The notes beneath the pieces are model-generated. The model had not been told where the DNA came from. It ran no database searches and saw only the letters and a program-made list of their open reading frames with translations. Source: LMUY01 sp964242215 (GTDB lineage Bacteria; Pseudomonadota; Alphaproteobacteria; Acetobacterales; Acetobacteraceae). From it: 64,000 bases of DNA. This document shows positions 63,984 to 64,000 of this stretch, one piece after another. Within the stretch, counting starts at the first letter, position 1; each line of letters starts with the position of its first letter. A program made the translations under genes and the position numbers. The stretch covers positions 42,612-106,611 of the forward strand of contig CAXTCJ010000004.1 of NCBI GenBank assembly GCA_964242215.1, in the 5' to 3' direction.

Positions 63984-64000
63984 GTAAGGCCCAGCATGGC

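Overview
The window is high-GC DNA whose coding strand changes in long blocks. It looks like a chromosome fragment of an alphaproteobacterium, most likely Acetobacteraceae/Rhodospirillales. The evidence is an alphaproteobacterial cpa/tad pilus locus, a grpE/dnaK/dnaJ/dapB neighbourhood next to hrcA and rph-rdgB, frequent GTG and TTG starts, and many ATGA/GTGA stop-start overlaps. No rRNA, tRNA, CRISPR array, insertion sequence or prophage was seen. A 100-N scaffold gap lies at 62002-62101.

Layout. 1-450: 3' end of a GH8 endoglucanase (BcsZ type). 525-1262: orphan OmpR-type response regulator. 1302-9841 (minus): a compact Tad pilus operon reading flp, cpaA, cpaB, cpaC, cpaD-like, cpaE, tadA, tadB, tadC and a TPR lipoprotein. 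The 56-codon flp pilin gene is at 9671-9841. 9979-14562: a lytic transglycosylase and a divergent plus-strand operon that couples a GT-C-like membrane protein to a TadG-like and two TadE-like proteins. 14883-16505: an undecaprenyl-phosphate sugar transferase. 17109-19661: class II aldolase and acyl-CoA ligase. 19675-27684 (minus): hrcA, grpE, a chemoreceptor, dnaK, dnaJ, dapB. 27790-29737: small protein, rph, rdgB, secreted Pro-rich protein. 29769-36814: two MFS transporters and an RND permease/adaptor pair. 37229-38731: ABC-F ATPase.

38715-61858 is an accessory metabolic region rich in amide-bond hydrolases and importers. A minus-strand operon encodes an M20 peptidase, an S45 penicillin-acylase-family Ntn hydrolase and a GH3-family acyl-adenylating enzyme. 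It diverges from a NitT/TauT-type ABC importer and a CnbZ-like protein. A long minus-strand run (60575 to 47438) then encodes an oligopeptide-type ABC importer, an amidase-signature enzyme, an AtzH/HpxZ-like protein, a MetX-like alpha/beta hydrolase, L-aspartate dehydrogenase and a Liv-type ABC importer. A C45 autoproteolytic acyltransferase is divergent from it. Together these suggest uptake and stepwise hydrolysis of amide or N-acyl compounds, with nitrogen possibly passing through aspartate. The substrate cannot be read from sequence.

Two small dispersed repeat families occur in this region, and in two places a repeat edge supplies the start codon of a transporter permease gene. The window ends in a QuiC1-type 3-dehydroshikimate dehydratase/HPPD-like fusion. 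The gap beside it is flanked by a perfect 55-bp duplication that looks like an assembly artefact.
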